Positions 12,781 through 25,070 of a stretch of DNA of 61,190 bases are shown one piece after another. Position numbers and translations under genes: made by a program. Positions within the stretch are counted from its first letter, which is position 1; every line of letters starts with the position of its first letter. Source of the stretch: Purshia tridentata (taxonomy: Eukaryota; Streptophyta; Magnoliopsida; Rosales; Rosaceae); the NCBI GenBank assembly GCA_003254885.1, contig QANT01004081.1:1-61190 (forward strand). Reading direction: 5' to 3'. The notes below the pieces were generated by a model. The model was not told the DNA's origin and did not search any database. It worked only from the letters and a program-made list of their open reading frames with translations.

Positions 12781-15700
12781 ATGTCGGTCGAGAGGTCTTT
12801 CGAAGCCTGGGAGGAGGTGCAGCGGCACGGTCAGGACCTAGCGGATCGGCTGGCACAGGGCTTCACGGGTTTGATTCAGACCCACATCAATCCGCCGTCG
12901 TTTCCTTGGCCCAATCCTCACAACTCCAAGCTCTTTGACCTCGAGTTCCCTAGCCAGAGTTTCGGCAAGAGGGACCTGGTCGCTTTGGGGGCCGAGAACT
13001 CGGGGATTAATGGGGTCTCGGCGATTCTCGATATCGGTAACAGGATCGGGCAAGCCGGTGCGGATTTCGGGGCGTGCTTGAATGGGATGGTTCAGCAGTT
13101 CTTTCGGAGCTTGCCCGTGCCGTTTCGGCCCGATGAGAATACTGTGGTGGTGTTTCGGATGGATTCGGATAAGATTCATCAGAGAGCGGATGTGGGTATG
13201 AGTGGTAAGGAGGATTTGGGGCCATTTACGGAACGATTGATGGATTATAGGCTTGTGGAGAGTGATAGTGGTGGTTCTGATGGCTTGGTGGATGAAGAAC
13301 TTGCTGCCCTGAATTTAAGGTCTGCTGGTCTTCAGGGTAGACCCCGGGTAAATTTTTTTCAGTCAACTAGTATAGTATGCAATTTGATTGTCTATGTATG
13401 CAATAGTTGTACTTTTCATATCTAATTAGTTTAGTGAAGGAATTACTTTTCATATCTTCATCAATGATATTGTTATTTCTGTAATAACTGGCAGCATTTT
13501 GGAATTTGTTGGGCGTTGGTTGTCTTTCTTGCCTGATGTAAGGTTAAAAGAGCATTTGAAGACTATTTTAAGTTCATTTTGAATTTATTCTTTCTTCATT
13601 GAGTGCAGGGCACCGTGAATATCTCATCAACTTACGATAGTAGAACACAAGAGCTGGAAAGTTCTGTGGTTGCAAGGGGAGATTTATGGAGAGTAGAGGC
13701 TTCTCATGGAAGTTCTACATCTAGAAATGACAATTCTCTCTTCCTTGTCCAGCTTGGACCGGTACTCTATGTTCGTGATGCAACTCTTCTTCTGCCAGTA
13801 CATTTGTCAAAGCAACACTTGCTTTGGTATGGCTATGATAGGAAGGTATGATCAAAGTTCGGTTGAGTAATAGTATTTTCTTGCATACAACTTAATTTAT
13901 TATCAAGCATAATCATACATTTGAATATGTCCGCTAACTGTCTAGAGATATTATGATAATTAGCATTCACATTTGTTTTATGTTAAGCTACTTATCTCAT
14001 TTTCCCCCAAAATCATATGATCCCAAACCGACTATGTGAAATAGCTTTTCCACCTTGTATTATTCTTAATTGTTCCAAAGTTATGTCAGTGTGTCATTAT
14101 CTGCATGAGAAAGGAACAATCTTTTGTTAACTTTTTCTGTATTAAATAAGATCTTTTTCAGTCCAAAAGAAGTAAAAATTTCATTAGAAGTTACAACTAC
14201 AAAAGTTTCATTTGAAGGTACCAGACGGACACCAGTACACCAGAAGTACGCTAGAAGAAGAAAACAGAAATCTGACTTTGTAAATCAAACAAAAAGTCTA
14301 TAAGATGGTAAAACATATCAGGTGGTCTCTCTTAAGAGACTAACCAAAGTGAGTCCTCAACTTCTACTGGTAGTCTCTTAATAGACCACTCTTACTTATT
14401 TGTTTTGGTGATTTTCACCATTAGTGGATCGTTAGTGTTGGTGATGTGGATTGCACCATATCATGTATAGCAGCTGCATGCCTTTTCCACATTTTTCAGT
14501 CTCTTTGCTGTGTTCTCATAAATGCTTTTTCACATTTATTTCAATTTTCAGAATGGGATGCATTCTCTTTGTCCGGCTGTGTGGTCAAAACATAGAAGGT
14601 GGCTCTTAATGTCAATGCTCTGTCTGAATCCCTTCAACTGTGTAAGTTGATTACTCACTTGAGAATATGTATGTCTTCACATATTTCTTTGTCAGTGTCA
14701 GTCCTATTAATATGTTCTTGGGGCTAATTTGACTCATACTCTCTACCTTCCACTGTCTCTCTCCCCCCAGTCATTTGTTGATTTACAGTTTCCAAATGGG
14801 CAATTTACCTATGTAGCTCATGAAGGGCTTAGTACAAGTGCTTTCCTACCTTTTTGTGGTGGCCTTCTACAAGCTCAAGGTCGTTATCCTGGAGAAATGA
14901 GGTTCAGTTTTTCTCGCAAGGTTAGATTGAAAACTAGTAAAATGCTTTGAACAAGTAATTGTAGTTTTTTTCTCAATGTATCAAAAACAGACTGATATAC
15001 AGTTTTCTTTGAAAAATTACACTGTTAAAAGTTATTAGTTGACCTTCTTGGTATTTGTGAAATAAGATTGTTTAGTTGTTTTCTCAGAACAAGTGGGGAA
15101 CACGCATAACACCAATGATACAATGGCCAGACAAATCTTTTACTCTGGGTATTGCACAAGCCTTGGCTTGGCAGAGATCTGGTCTCATGGTGAGGCCTAC
15201 AATTCAGCTCAGGTTAGGTTTTATGCTCTCTCTATTTGCTTAGTTGTATATTATTGTCTTTCCATCAACTATACACCTGACTTGTATAGCCGCAGTTAAA
15301 TATGTGTTTAGTAGCCTTTCCCAAAGCAAATTATTTGGTGAACACATTGCTTATTTTATTTCTTAATATGCGAAGCCCCATTTCACACTTTTTAATGTAA
15401 TGTGGCAAAGATTTAAATCAGGATGTTGTAAATTACTTTCTAACATCCCTGTTATTCTTGTGTATCAAACTTACTTATTTCTGCTTTTTAGTTTTGGTCT
15501 TCATTGCACTTGGGCAATATTTTTGTTCCTTTTAGCAATGCACGTAAATCCATCTTGCATCTACATTTGCTCTTCAACATTCATGATATTTGGCATTGAC
15601 ATATTTTCATGTTTTGAATTTTACAATGGCCAGTTTATGCCCTACTTTTGGTGGAAGCAATCCTGGTTTGCGGGCAGAACTTATTCACTCAGTGAAGGAG

Positions 15701-16055
15701 CAGCTGAGTCTGATATGTGGTTGTTCATTTGCAACGCAGCCTTCTGCATTTGCTTCAATATCTGTAAGTTATTGCTACATCTGTATACATTTTATCATTA
15801 GACTCGTGAGGCATGCTGTTTTTTTATTGTTGTATAAAGTATATGCCATCTCGAGTCCCAAATATGTTCAGGTTCTATCCCTGGTTTCTTTCTTACTTTC
15901 TCCATCTTTGTCTGGTCTTATCCCTACAGGTTGGCAGATCGAAGTGGAATGGAAATGTTGGGAACTCGGGGATAGTTTTAAGAGTGGATACTCCTCTTAG
16001 CAATGTTGGTCGACCTTACTACTCTGTTCAGATAAATACTGGTGTTGAGTTTTGA
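12781..16055 (+). CDS. TGD4-like chloroplast outer-envelope lipid-transfer protein
   Basis: Seven exons encode 474 aa: 12781-13347, 13609-13845, 14552-14641, 14771-14920, 15088-15212, 15634-15763, 15930-16055. All junctions are GT-AG and the phases agree. It begins MSVERSFEAWEEV and ends QINTGVEF. I recognise it as the TRIGALACTOSYLDIACYLGLYCEROL 4-like family, nearer to Arabidopsis At2g44640 (from memory described as LptD-like) than to TGD4 itself. These proteins form an outer-envelope beta-barrel that takes part in moving ER lipid into plastids. There is no signal peptide or hydrophobic helix, and alternating polar and apolar stretches fit beta-strands. The in-frame ATG at 12688 would add 31 residues rich in Cys and Trp unlike the family, so 12781 is preferred. 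Confidence 0.85.
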
Positions 16056-16346
16056 TTGTTTGTTTAAGCCCCCTTGGTGTGCAAATGTAAGTGTATATAG
16101 TCTCAAGCTCGATATGAAATACAGTACCACATGTGAATATGCGAATGAATGCTCTTCTGCTAATTATACCAATCTTCCTTTATTTTCTTTTCATTAACTA
16201 TTTTAGTTCTTTTTTGCTTGTAACGTTTACCGAAAATTTTGGCCTTCGAAAGACGATATTCTTTTCATGATTGATTATCTTCAAATATGGCGTCGTACTA
16301 GATGAATGAAATATTCAGTAACTTGATTGTGCAAGACATTGAAAGT

Positions 16347-16401
16347 TAGTTAGGTTGCAATGTTTTTTTTTATTTTTTTGGGCCAAATAGTTAGGTTGCA
16401 A
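16347..16401 (-). mobile_element. Micro-insertion: poly(T)-GGGCC tract in a 14-bp target duplication
   Basis: TAGTTAGGTTGCAA occurs at 16347-16360 and again, perfectly, at 16388-16401. Between them lies a T-rich tract ending GGGCCAAA. On the minus strand this reads as a short 3' end followed by poly(A), as expected of an extremely 5'-truncated LINE or SINE. Confidence 0.7.
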
Positions 16402-16494
16402 GTTAATTAATGTGCAGTAGAAGAGTTTCTTTAAAGCAGCAACCTTTCAACGATCAAGGGCTATTTAAGCATCACACAGCAAAAAAAAAAAAAA

Positions 16495-16754
16495 AGGGAG
16501 CTATTTAAGTATGCAACTAGTTGCAAAATGATGAGAATAAAACCTGATCATAAATGACGATTTATATTGAAAATATAAAACATTATTATAAATTTTAACT
16601 GAAATAACGCAAAAAAAGAGAAAAAAGAAAAAAAAAAGGGAGCTATTTAAGCATGCAACTAGTTGCAAAATGATGAGAATAAAACCTGATCATAAATGAC
16701 GATTTATATTGAAAATAAAAAACATTATTATAAATTTTAACTGAAATAACGCAA
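16495..16754. repeat. Tandem duplication of about 120 bp with A-rich spacer
   Basis: The segment starting GGGAGCTATTTAAG and ending AAATAACGCAAA occurs at about 16495-16613 and again at about 16636-16754 with very few differences. A-rich runs precede each copy. Confidence 0.9.
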
Positions 16755-17156
16755 ATTTTCTCTTAATTTTCGGAAAATTTTGGAATTTTTGTAAACTTCA
16801 GGGAAAAAAAAAAGTGTAGCAATGTTTTTAAATTACGGTATTCTTCAACTCAAGTCAGCTCTGGTTTTACTCTTATAATTTGTGCATTTTTGTTTAACTA
16901 TCCATCTCAAAAAATCTCTCGCAATAATATATGATATATAACCCAAAAAAAAGGGCTATGACTCATGCCAGTGAAATTAAGACTCGTGGCTTATGGGAAA
17001 ATAAAATCAGGCTTTACAAACCGTCAAGTTACCCAATTATTTTGTTGAAATAATGCAAATTCGAAGTTATTCATGTCTAGAATTGGTTTACATCAGTATA
17101 GGATATGAAACACCAGCTACATCCTCATCATGTTCCTTGGAAGCCCTTAGCTGCTT

Positions 17157-18847
17157 TTATGCCAGAAGACAATGTTTGAGTGATTAACTTTTTTAGTACT
17201 GTAACCAATTTTGGGTCTTCCTCTTAGAACAATCATAGGTCTAAAAAAGGCTAGGATGAACACCAACTCTGTCAAGAATGACACAAACTTGTCCACACAA
17301 CTATTGTTCTCCTCCAATACCATACAAACCTTTTCAATTGAGGAAGCTCAGACTTAAGCACTAATGATCCAGCATATATTTGAGGTATGCCTGCAACAGA
17401 TTGGAACTCTGCTCTTTGTTCTAGTTTCACCTTCAAGCAAGCAGTTGGTTCAACTCCTTCAATGTATTCACTCATTTTTATGTTCAGAACTTGGGTTTCT
17501 GATTGTAAACCAGCAACAAGAGGAGCACTTCTAAGAAAAGTTTGAATGAATTGAATTGGTTGGCTTTTGAATCGCAGCATGCATGGATAGCTCTAACTGG
17601 CAGTGACATTACCGTTTGCTGACAAAAACTCAACCCTTACCTTGAGGCACAACAATGATGTCACAAAAATGATATTTCCATTAGGTATTAAAAGTTCTTA
17701 GCTACAAAATCAATGCATATCATTCAAACCAGTGCAATAAACATGGTATTGCAATATAAACTTACGCTTGATTAGAGAGCATACCTGAAAGACACCTAGT
17801 TTGTGATTATATTCTGATTCAGGCACAATTAATGGAACAGTCAGCTGCAATTTGTGATTATAAGGTATAAAACGAGAACCGATGTGCTTTCCAGCTGCTA
17901 CATTTTCCTTGAAATTTAGGCCTGAAAGATCACCAACACCAGAAAATGACATGAGGGGCACAAAAGCTACTGGACTTGATTTGGTGTAATCAGAGTTGAG
18001 GGTCTCTGTGGTCTGAATGGGCTTATCAACTAGCTGTCTCATCATAAATCCACTTAGAACAAACCCAGAAGCAAGGATTCCAAAAAGCATGCAACAAACA
18101 TAGATTGACCTGAAAAGGGCCCAACCTACATTCACTGCAAGTGACTTTTGTGCTGAAACTGCTGAAGTAACATTAGTAGATGTAACACTCCACATTCTCA
18201 GCAGCTTTTTCATCAAATACCGTCTTATGAGTCTCAATTTTTTGAAATGGAAACAACAAGAGCATGAAGAAAAAGTTCAACAACCAAATTGGAAATGTGA
18301 GAAAGCTGACCACTAGAATAAGTTGAAATCCTATAATTTTCATCAGTAATACCACAGTGAAAGCCATAATGTTCAAAGGAAATGGATTGTAGCTCCCTGA
18401 AGGTGAATTTACCACTTCTGATACATGAACAAGATCTCTGCTTGAGTGAAGCAAAAGGTTACCAGATTTTTTGCATACCCCTCCATTGTCTTGCAAAGTA
18501 GTACTAAGGACTCTTCTTTCTTTAGCTGCATTTTTCTCACAGCCTTGGGTTGAATCCAAACTAGACCTCCTTACTTCTCCATGATCACTAGCTAACCTGA
18601 CGCGAGATTCACATAAGGCAAGGTTGGTTTTTGGTGTTCTTGGATCCATTAACACCTTGTCAGCCCCATCTAGAGCCAGTTTGAGCATAGAACATTTCAT
18701 CACATTGAACAATCTTTGTGATTTCACATCACAATTGGGTTCAAAACCCCATAAGTCATTCTGGTTCTGTAAGAACCTATGATCACAATTATCAGCAAGA
18801 TCAGCTCCAAGCATTTTTGGCTCATCCATGGCAATGAATTTGAACAA
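17157..18847 (-). pseudogene. Seipin (SEIPIN2/3-like) pseudogene with two frameshifts and a nonsense codon
   Basis: Seipins are ER membrane proteins that shape lipid-droplet budding. The remnant has the plant SEIPIN2/3 layout: a hydrophilic N-terminus, a hydrophobic segment (coding near 18400-18250), a second membrane helix (near 18110-18030), a lumenal domain with DYTKSSPVAFVP, and a C-terminal segment with PCMLRF and QRAEF. Exon 1 is about 18847-17785 and exon 2 starts at 17640, with a normal GT-AG intron. Three lesions are seen. First, an A6 run (plus-strand T6 at 18238-18243) breaks the frame between PFQK and LRLIRRY; five A would keep it open. Second, there is a TAG at 17593-17595 in exon 2. 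Third, the frame breaks just before the TGA at 17272-17274, after which conserved C-terminal sequence continues in another frame to a TAA at 17157-17159. The neighbouring genes are intact, so random sequencing error is the less likely cause. Confidence 0.85.
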
Positions 18848-19465
18848 GTGGAACTTGGAACTGGGTACAATAAGGTATAGAGACTAGTGAGTGTGAAGGA
18901 CTATAACTACTACAAAACTGTAAGGACAATTTTGTAGGTGGGAAATGATGATGTGGCATTAACTGTTATTTTTTGGGATGCTAAAAAGAAAGGGTGGTTG
19001 AGATTGGATGGTGCAGCAACAAGTAGGAAGAGTTTTTGGGGTATATTCTGCAAGATAAGTTGCAGCGCGACACACACTTCAACACTGCACTTGTTTACTT
19101 AAGCGCTGGTGGAGTGTGCCTAATGTACAGTGATTGGTCTGATAACCATGGGCACACCTACCCAAGTGTACGCATAACTAGCTAAACTAGCAATCTCCAT
19201 TTCTTTTTCTTAATCACTTCAACTTAGATTAAAACTCCATAGATGCACCAAAACTAATCTTAAAATTTTGCATTGCAGTTGGATGTGACAGTGCTTCATT
19301 AAACTCCTTATGGATCTTATTTATTATACCAATTTGGAAATTTCTTTGCCACTTACTGTTCTCTATATAATATTCAATTCTATCCAATTTGCATTCTTGC
19401 AATGATATTATTATACTCTGTAATTACGTATAAATTAAGGAGAGTCCTAGCATGAGAGTGCAAAG
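18848..19465. other. Intergenic between seipin and F-box pseudogenes
   Basis: No gene seen. The part nearest 18848 would have been the seipin promoter. The rest is AT-rich without a recognised repeat. Confidence 0.5.
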
Positions 19466-19960
19466 GACACGTTGATGCATACTTGCTGTGGATCATATGG
19501 TTATGTCAATGGTGTTGTGCGTTGGGCTCATAAGCAGAACGGGGACAAACTCATTGTGTGGTTTGATATGGTGACTGAGTTGTTTGGGGGGGTCATCATG
19601 CCCTCATGCCCAAAGCTCTGAGAAGAGAACCAAACCGATGCTTTATTTCAAGATATGGGGAGTCCATTGCCTTGTTTGTTTTGGACAGATCTGGTGGTGG
19701 CTGTGTTCGCATTCACATGTGGGTTAAGGGAGAATATGCACTGAAATTGTGGACTAAAAGTATCAACTATATCTCTATAATTTGGTTTTATCGAGCCATT
19801 TTGTTTTAGAAATGTTCTCTGGAGAGATTGCATCTGTGGACCCTAAGAGCAACCAAAGTAGTTAAGAAATTTATGAAAAGCATGGATTGTTTTGTAGAGA
19901 GCCTTGTTATACTTGGCCAACGCAATGAAGCAAAAGTAGAGAATACTCAATGGTTTATCA
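19466..19960 (+). pseudogene. F-box-associated domain protein, pseudogene fragment
   Basis: Conceptual translation gives SYGYVNGVVRWAHK, a FDMVTELFGG block, then RYGESIALF and a WVKGEYALKLWTK block, ending with VESLVILGQ. This is the order of the F-box-associated (FBA) interaction domain in plant SCF substrate receptors. The F-box itself is missing. The frame breaks at an 8-bp tandem duplication (TCATGCCC at 19596-19603 and 19604-19611); one copy would keep the frame. A stop at about 19807 and another frame change near 19850 confirm decay. Confidence 0.75.
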
Positions 19961-20890
19961 ACTTGATCGACCTCTTTCTCTTTTTTTCAATTAAAAGCCT
20001 TTGGTCTACCACATTATATTTTCACTGGAAAACTGAGGAGGACAAAATAAGTCTAATGTCCTCATCATACCAGACCCCAAGGGCTTTTCTTTGGTCAAAA
20101 GATGGTAAAACTGAAGATTAAAAGCGACATACCCCTGTGGTCTTGATTTTCAGTGGCAATGCAGTAATGGTTTGGTCCACACCAGCAGTGTTGTCTATAT
20201 AAAGTGGTTGATTCTTTCTCTGTTTGATAACAAATTCTAATGGTAATAAAATTATAAGAGGCCCCTCTTGTTTTATTTTCCACGTGTAACAATCACCACG
20301 AAAGTAACAAGGAGAATTAAAATAGTATACACCCAAAAGAGAAAGTGAACCTGATAACATGCCAAACACATAATGATGTCAAAGACTCGAAGAATTTACA
20401 TTAGACAAGAGTAAAGAGACACTCTATTCAATCTTGGAAAAGGTTTGACCATTGAGTTACAGCCCAATTCCCTTTGGTCATTGAACAGTACTTTCAATGG
20501 CAAACCAAAGGTGGCAGCAGCCAATTCATACATGTATACAAATTCTTCCAATGAAATTTAGGTTGTAAGAGACAATGACCAAAGGGTTGTAAAACTACCC
20601 CACAACTTTAAATAACTAACTAAATATGACCTAGAGACAGAGAAAAAAATTAAAAAAATAAATGAAAGAGACCAAACGAGTTGTGCTTTCCTTGATTCCC
20701 TTTTCTTTTTACTCTTTTTTTTAGAATAGCACAAACAAGGAGCCAAAGTTCAAACAGTTACAAGTGATCTTTCACTTTTCGCAATCCTTTACATACAGCA
20801 TAACATGGTTCAGGTTCAATTTGTGCAATCTTTTACCTGTAAATAGCCTGGTTCAAGTGAGTAAATGAATAATTCAATGGATCTAGCATA
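19961..20890. other. Intergenic and probable 3' UTR of the BEH4-like gene
   Basis: No gene is supported. The region next to 20890 is the likely 3' untranslated region of the minus-strand transcription factor gene. Short frames around 20100-20370 have no domain. Confidence 0.5.
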
Positions 20891-23800
20891 TCAAGTATTC
20901 ATACCAACACACCTGGTTCTTGAGCTCCCAAGAGTGAGCTCTAGATCATCTGATCCACACTCTTCGTGAATCCTCTCTCCTTCCCATGGCTTAACTAGCC
21001 CTGCTGTGTTGCATCCAAATGCAAATTCATCAGAATTCACCTCAGCCATTGGAATGTCTGCAGTGTGATCAGAGCCTGCTGCAATGGCAGGAGAGCATGT
21101 CCCACTTTGCCCAGGAGTCCACATTCGGGATCCACCACCAGCTGAAGCCTCTTCCTTAAACCCAAATGGATTTGAAGAGACAAGGCTGAATGTTGGAGAA
21201 GTTGGTCCATGGGGCATCCGAAGCCCAGCAAACCATTCTGGATCAGGGAGAATCTGCCGACCAGGGCTTGGTGGAGTAGAAGATGGCAGGAAGGAGGAGT
21301 ATTGTTGCCCACCCCAGCCTTGGCGGGCAGATTGATCATCCCAGTTGGTTTTCATTCGGGGTGTTCTGGCAGTTGGGGAGCTTAATGGAGGGGTCACAGG
21401 AGCACTAATAGAGCCACCATGCATGTAAAGATTGGGTAGCTTTGAAGAGGAGGCTGAAGAGGATGAAGATGAGAGATTTTTAAGCCATGGGATGAGAGAA
21501 CTGCCATCGGCATTTGGATTAGCAGCAAAGGAAGATGATGCTGGGCTTGGGAAAGAGGAGGAGCCTGGGCTTGGATTGTAGGAAGCACAGGTGCTCGGGT
21601 GGTAAGATGAGCATGGGCTAGCTGCTGTGGATCCACCCACCACGTCCATGTGTTCGACAGGCTTGCATCCCTGACATATGTGAATGATTAGCAGTAAAAA
21701 ACTAAAATATGTAATGAAGTTTAAATATAACCACAAATTTGAATGAATTTGCAGAAAGCCAGGGTCAAAGTTTCATTAAGAGTAAACTAGACTGATAACT
21801 AAGGGACATACAGAAGAACCATGATCTTTTAAGCTTTACATGCTTCCATGTTGAAAAGAAAATATAAAATGAATCCCCCTTCAAAAACAACACCTATTAG
21901 TCTTATGGTTGGTAAAGGAAATCCTTATTTCAACCATATATCATGTCAAATTCCGTTTTATTCAGACCATATTCCATTTATCATGTCCGAAAATATTCAT
22001 GCAATGGTGTGATATATTGATGATGGCATTATTGCAAGAGAGCTAGCTAGCATAGGTTGGGAATCAAAGTAACATAACAAATTGAGAACATAGACTTCTC
22101 CTTTAGGGGGGAAAAGGAATGGCATGGATTCAAGTAATGAGATATCATTTGCAGGGATAAGGCACACTACCAGTTAGTAACAACCTCAATTTCACACTTA
22201 ATACCAAAGGCAGATGTGGATCCATGGATTTAAAACTGAAGTACTCGAGGGAAAAAAAAATTTGAATCCAATTTCATTCAGTCATTCATTCTTTTTCTAA
22301 TTACATAGAACAATACCACTACTGTGACTTGAACCCAAACCCAAATTGTATTGGGAAAACTTCATCACCTAACCACTATGCTGTTCCTAAGGGACCATTT
22401 CATGGTTTGCTAACTGAACTGGAACTACAATGCACACCAAACTTACTCTATACACTTGTTTATTCAATACCTCCAACACCAAAATTAAAAAATCCAGATT
22501 TTATTCCTTACAATTCTATTATCTCAAAGGACTGTGGCCATAACTTGGTTACAATTCTTTGCGTGTTTGCGACCATGGCTCTTAACCATAACAGATCTGG
22601 TCATATCCTGGCCAGCCTTTTTTCTTTTTTCTTTTTAACTCTTTAGCCATATAGCTCATGTCCATAGTAAATTTGGCCAGAACCACATAGCACCCAAAAA
22701 AATAAGTTCGCTGGTCTTATATTATATGTAATGTAATATTAATTAAGGATTTTTTGATAAAGGAAAACTCATCCAATGTAGAAAATTAACAAAGGATAAC
22801 TTCTTCTACAAAAGAAGAAGTTAATACGTTTGGTAGAGAGGAAAGCAAATCTCCGAAATGGGAAAACTGAGCACAAACCAGAAAAGGCTCTGCCTGTGTT
22901 GCCATAAACAAAGATATTTTCAAACGTGAGAGTGATTGGTTTAGACAGGTGTGACTTTTTCAAATCTTTGACCAGCAAAATGGCACACCTATCCCTAAAA
23001 AACTTGGAATTTCCACACCAAAGTGGGTATTTCGGGCAGTAAATTTTGAAAATTCAGAAGGGTATCTTCGTCGCCTCGAGATCTACGTCCGTAGTTCCCA
23101 GGGGCTTCAGATTATTAGTCATCGGGAACCAAAGAAAGCATAGAGAGAATCTTGTGCTTCACGCGCAAAAGCGATCATACACAAAAAGAAAAAGTAAAGA
23201 CGAGCTAAAGCCAAAAGAAATCACAGAGCTGACTAGATCTAACGTACGCCGGTGACCGAGAAAGATGGCTACAAAAAAATCTATCTAGCCCCACCGATTA
23301 TTTCACCCGTCTAATGTGGGCCACTACCACCAGCGCACGTTAGCAGAAGACCTCGCCTTTGATTCCAGACAGCGCCCCCTGCCAACATAGGCCGCTGCCC
23401 GCGGTGCATGTTAGCCTAGCTATCCACCCTAGTTAATCAGAAAATTCAGACGGCCGAGAGAGAACACCCCCGCCAGTGCTGCTAACATGCGCCACAAAAA
23501 CATTGCTCCATAGGAACAGGATGATCAATTGATCCACCCACTCAAAAACAATCTGCATGAACACTCCCAACTAATCCCCGCTAATGTGCTCCATCCCGTT
23601 CGGCGCACGTTAGTACTACCCGCAAAACCAATGAAAACAAACTTATCTAACGCTTGGAACTAAAAAGCATAACCATAAGTACTGTTCGATTAGCGATTTT
23701 TGATAATTTGAGCTGCATTTGCAGATCGTCTAAGAATTAATCATGGTAAAATTTCATCATATTGATACAGGTAATTGAAAACGGTGAAAATTTAGTTTTA

Positions 23801-24017
23801 CCTTGCGGTAAGTAGTGCCGTCGGGCTCGACGATCCAACCGGCCTCGTTGCAAAGAGCTTTGAGGACCTCGTTGTTGTCGCAGTGCTTGGGGAGCTTGTA
23901 GTTTCCGTACATTCTCAGTCCGGCGAAGATCTTCGCCGCTATAGCCCTCCGCCTTCTCTCTCTCCTTTTGTTGTTCTCTCTCTCCTTCCACGTCGGCAGC
24001 CGCGTCCCCGACGTCAT
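20891..24017 (-). CDS. BEH4: BES1/BZR1-family transcription factor (BEH4-like)
   Basis: Nuclear transcription factor of brassinosteroid signalling, 331 aa in two exons: 24017-23802 and 21670-20891, joined in phase 0 (TYRK to GCKPVE). Exon 1 carries the basic, bHLH-like BZR DNA-binding domain beginning [19 protein letters not shown]. Exon 2 has a Ser-rich region with many S/TxxxS/T sites typical of GSK3/BIN2 phosphorylation, the SPTARTPR block, [15 protein letters not shown], and a C-terminal EAR-type LELTL motif. Length and wording match Arabidopsis BEH4 best, as I recall it. The ATG at 24017 is chosen because the family starts MTSGTR; an upstream in-frame ATG at 24110 adds unrelated residues. 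The single intron is 2131 bp and holds a cluster of imperfect palindromes. Known targets are CGTG(T/C)G and CACGTG elements. Confidence 0.95.
23311..23613. repeat. Cluster of imperfect palindromes in BEH4-like intron 1
   Basis: Four related sites share a core like CTAAYRTGYGCC. Unit 1 (23311-23343) pairs CTAATGTGGGCC with GCGCACGTTAG. Unit 2 (23381-23415) pairs CCAACATAGGCCGC with GCGGTGCATGTTAG. Unit 3 (23481-23494) is a half-site. Unit 4 (23580-23613) pairs CTAATGTGCTCC with GGCGCACGTTAG. CGCACG, the reverse of the BZR1-type element CGTGCG, lies at 23334-23339 and 23604-23609. Confidence 0.7.
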
Positions 24018-24491
24018 CTCTCTTACTCTCTCTATCTTGCTCACGGTCGATAGAGTACGCGCTTTCACCAAAACGACGTCGTTACTCGGATAAGATGAGC
24101 TGAGAAGCAATTACTAATGAAGTCTCAGAAAACCACTGGAAGCTCCAGTGCGACGGCGCCGTTTTGGAGTGAATTCGACCGGGAGACTTGGTTTTGAGGT
24201 GGTGGATCGGTGAATCCGATCAGATCTATGAGCGTGGGAGGGAAAGCGGGTCGGGTTAAGGTTGGGGGGCGGGTCAGATTTGAGGGGTTGACGGGAAAAC
24301 GGTGTCGGAATCGGAAGTGCGTTCTAGTTTCACTTTTTGATGAAACCCCGGGAAAATAAGAAGCGAAAGCAGCATGAAATGAATGTAGGCTTTGAATAAA
24401 ACGTGAGAGAACAAGCTCAATACGATGAGGGGACTTTTATAATTGTATTTGCTCCTATTTAAGTGTTATTTTACCACTTTGCCATTGTTGC

Positions 24492-24494
<3 letters not shown>

Positions 24495-24537
<43 letters not shown>
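24495..24537. repeat. (GA)n microsatellite upstream of BEH4-like gene
   Basis: About 21 uninterrupted GA units, roughly 480 bp upstream of the BEH4-like start codon, so in its promoter or 5' leader. Confidence 0.95.
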
Positions 24538-24540
<3 letters not shown>

Positions 24541-25070
24541 TGGAAAAAGAACCATAGAAATTACGGAAATTTTGTTTCTGGCCAAGACTGCAAAATATTG
24601 TGAAATTGGGACCCGTTTAATATTTTTTAATTTTTAAAGTTAAATTTGAGAAAATAAAATGAATAGAGAGGGAAAAAAAAAGAAGGAATGACTCAAGAAG
24701 ATTCAAGTTGAATTTTAATGAGTTCTTAGAACAAGTGTAGGGTTCAGGTTTGAACAATTACAACAAGTGTAGGGTCCAAGTTTGAACAAAAACGAACATA
24801 ATTGACATTATGTAAATTTGTTTCAGTGAGATTTCAATTGGTCAGTCTAAAATCAAGTAAGATAGGCTGGGTTGCACTGAGCAGGCTAGTCACTAGAAGC
24901 GGGACGCATCTAACTCTCCCACGAATGATAATTGTTCTCCAAAAGTTTGAGAAATTGGGCAACATTAGGGTCGAGGAGAGAGGAAGAAGAAGAGGCCATG
25001 AGGAATAAGAAAGGGAAGAGGGGCAAGTTGACAGTGAGGAGAGGAAAAACCCTAACTAGTGCGTGAGCAA

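Larger units (their letters stand above)
16056..17156. other. Intergenic between convergent TGD4-like gene and seipin pseudogene
   Basis: AT-rich, no gene. It holds a poly(T) micro-insertion with direct repeats (16347-16401) and a tandem duplication (16495-16754), listed separately. Confidence 0.6.

Noticed and set aside
12838..13225. Two long antisense open frames (113 and 72 codons)
   Set aside because: Shadows of the GC-richer first exon of the TGD4-like gene.
18173..18260. An extra intron to explain the seipin frame change
   Set aside because: The break falls inside a conserved block with no GT-AG pair that restores it; a one-base homopolymer change explains it better.
21037..21636. Alternative frames on both strands over the BEH4-like exon 2
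   Set aside because: Ser/Pro-rich coding sequence gives long open shadows; the BEH4 frame alone matches a known family end to end.
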